8,809 nucleotides of DNA from Clostridia bacterium (GTDB lineage Bacteria; Bacillota; Clostridia; Oscillospirales; CAG-272). Position 1 is the stretch's first letter, and each line of letters starts with the position of its first letter. The stretch is from positions 1 to 8,809 of the forward strand of contig JAGDCE010000131.1 in the NCBI GenBank assembly GCA_017958705.1, in the 5' to 3' direction. Both the position numbers and the translations under genes were made by a program. Under the pieces are notes generated by a model. That model saw only the letters and a program-made list of their open reading frames with translations, made no database searches and had not been told where the DNA came from. Below, piece after piece: positions 8,301-8,809 of the stretch.

Positions 8301-8775
8301 CTTTGAAGGAACCGTCTATCTGCAGCCGTTCCACGCGTTCGTGGGAGTGGTCGACCTGGCGTCCGACGTCAAGGCGACGGGCGAGGGCAAATTCAGCTAC
8401 GAGCTCAAAGGCAAGGTAAACGCGAAAGGCGGCGAGGTCGAGGGCTTCAACTACGGCGACACAGCCGAGCTCAGGATATTCGCAAAGCCTACCGGCAAAC
8501 GCACCGGACATATAACGGTCAAGATCAGCCACGAGGGCTACGAAGTGCCCGTGGTGGAATACACGTTCAACGTCACAGGCGAAGAAGCCGAATACCGTTA
8601 CGTGTTCAAAAACCAGGTGTATCTGCAGGACTGCGTAATGACTGTCGAATACGACAGAGTCGATATAACGGACCTCGACCTCACGATGATCTACGAGATG
8701 ACGGCGAGGAAGTATTTCAACGAAGTCGACCCGAAACCGCATGCGGGCGGCGTAAGCTTCGATCTCATGCAGTGA
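5350..8775 (+). CDS. Large multidomain surface lipoprotein with GH42-like glycosidase barrel
   Basis: This is an 1141-residue predicted lipoprotein with a signal peptide and lipobox AVGC (Cys25), then an acidic Thr/Glu/Asp/Pro tether to about residue 60. Residues about 110-246 include YLPVRDIAEVIGLDVYF (218-234), which resembles the copper amine oxidase N-terminal-like domain common in Clostridia surface proteins. Residues about 300-545 are beta-rich with Asp-rich turns such as AAGSFDSDDDVFAVAP (413-428), perhaps a propeller or FG-GAP-like fold; this is a weak call. From about 560 to 930 a barrel is suggested. The stretch GFAQYLKDLFGTIENVNEKF (731-750) and FTSFEELDAP (754-763) closely recalls GH42 beta-galactosidases. 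Glu711 or Glu713 (SPVHEHEID) and Glu882 (ITLGEYS) are candidate catalytic acids, which is inferred. Residues about 980-1141 are beta-rich and could be a carbohydrate-binding sandwich. It probably attacks or binds a glycan at the cell surface. Full-length family membership is not recognised. Confidence 0.7.
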   Translation: MKNFRIPVRLFCVLLAALFVFAVGCETKPDDTDTDTQTVTETEPDSETEEETDPPETEEEIVMVKVSDNLEMPRINNPAVLKSVNMDLNAILKSGYGAKSLVEDTFASVKNKVVIFKADRGYDYCYVMGKQTALAAEGLTTEEGFLLDLYDMSLIFGGEYSHDETGEAVKTVYKFGDTTLTCEDTAGVIEKGGEKKEITVRTVSKLIGDDNDYTKLHYLPVRDIAEVIGLDVYFTESGLVFFSVGEAFDRLRGYYVANEAEKMFMTDEAQIDKYSQNMFISIPNIIKLTEKNISAYTFPDTDLNANVSVYAQQGVTSSVKLGPAIVAGQGENDENYTVVRVFDIYQTMHTQFNAYPASVRGGVQVAAAVTDDGVNILTAPFKAENVKELRVFDANGAFRFTVVPSGKAPYAIAAGSFDSDDDVFAVAPMYGTGDETEVELFSAKNGSKLGSMKVKAGSKNKLTMSPVQAASGHEGLILSFGDTAYEVKDGEVVSVTLDGKTYNGVYASAFGGYVATADTDDEYKAFSHVIEIKDGVQNEINAGRKENMFVSTKASKNTDYIKHGVFWHIRVEYGTPVMGQLQNKKTYPIRTGGIDQFTIGPDVEVGKQYNTRYNMWEPCSTHRWGKTAQMGYLINYVDPESGEYLYATLNKKGMRNDYVELGSAFYNATYAPNIEALDKLNFWTRRTYMNKLATYYRKAPEYTVAVSPVHEHEIDSGAQSVGDYNPRMIAGFAQYLKDLFGTIENVNEKFGTSFTSFEELDAPRGTKRGDWDKYSTKKRTYAYFTQWSLYNRYIVSRHVIMSYREALLAGFPPELIKAHQIPEGDAVSGLLGEADTRISPIDVVIADGTGYGGTRYGVWYSARYNFFDLAVNSGQHTITLGEYSAMSTNPEDSFKQLKYMFDNGITFTHVMPWAGAVAQGDVMDKNEQYAIDKLQSLNEPKSASSGGTGDVRAYTDGETSYNIVEIGSKPESAGLLKSINEDGSFEGTVYLQPFHAFVGVVDLASDVKATGEGKFSYELKGKVNAKGGEVEGFNYGDTAELRIFAKPTGKRTGHITVKISHEGYEVPVVEYTFNVTGEEAEYRYVFKNQVYLQDCVMTVEYDRVDITDLDLTMIYEMTARKYFNEVDPKPHAGGVSFDLMQ

Positions 8776-8781
8776 CACGGT

Positions 8782-8809
8782 AAAAAAGGCCGCTCCGGTG
8801 ACGGGGCGG
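8782..8809 (+). terminator. Rho-independent terminator hairpin, cut by the window end
   Basis: Seven bases after the last stop codon, an A-tract (8782-8787) and GG are followed by an 8-pair stem (8790-8797 with 8802-8809, including one U-G wobble) closed by the GNRA-type tetraloop GTGA. The stem is very GC-rich. The U-tract that would complete a forward terminator would lie just beyond the window, so this is a likely but incomplete call. The upstream A-tract suggests it could also work for transcription from the opposite side. Confidence 0.65.

Noticed and set aside
6688..8778. Long minus-strand open frame of 696 codons opposite the large lipoprotein
   Set aside because: It mirrors a GC-biased coding gene codon for codon, is rich in Arg, Val and His with no recognisable motif, and the plus-strand protein has a signal peptide, RBS and domains.
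1..8809. Search for tRNA, rRNA, CRISPR arrays, insertion sequences or riboswitches
   Set aside because: Coding sequence fills almost the whole window, with no intergenic gap over 16 bases before the final stop. I saw no inverted-repeat ends, transposase motifs or repeat-spacer pattern.

Overview
The window holds six same-strand reading frames, packed tightly enough to be a single operon. Every gap is at most 16 bases and one junction is a 4-base ATGA overlap. The DNA is fairly GC-rich. Two genes encode lipoproteins whose lipobox Cys is followed by a long Thr/Glu/Asp-rich tether. The YpsC-like methylase, M29 aminopeptidase and U32 protein have the style of Firmicutes. The best guess is an uncultured, probably gut- or rumen-associated member of the Clostridia. 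This is inferred from protein style and is not proven by any marker in the window.

Layout: bases 1-1128 carry a 23S rRNA guanine-N2 methyltransferase of the RlmL/YpsC type. Its THUMP half (1-435) and catalytic half (445-1128) are in the same frame but separated by one amber codon (TAG, 433-435). Bases 1134-2366 encode an M29 metallo-aminopeptidase with all its metal ligands. Bases 2380-4110 encode a lipoprotein with a DUF4091/GH123-like glycosidase fold. Bases 4107-5333 encode a U32-family protein of the TrhP type (tRNA uridine-34 hydroxylation). Bases 5350-8775 encode an 1141-residue lipoprotein with a copper-amine-oxidase-N-like segment, a beta-rich middle, a GH42-like barrel and a C-terminal beta region. 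The window ends within what looks like a Rho-independent terminator hairpin.

How the genes fit together: two are cytoplasmic RNA-modification proteins, one is a cytoplasmic peptidase, and two are predicted surface lipoproteins resembling glycan-degrading enzymes. No transporter, regulator or mobile element is visible. The mix looks like housekeeping genes interleaved with surface glycan genes, not a dedicated defence or mobile system. The observation most worth a second look is the in-frame TAG in the methyltransferase. It is the only TAG used as a stop among the frames I accept; the other five end in TAA or TGA. A 10-base tandem duplication at the 3' end of the same gene and an unusual residue in a conserved motif suggest decay, but recoding, a split two-cistron enzyme or an assembly error remain open.
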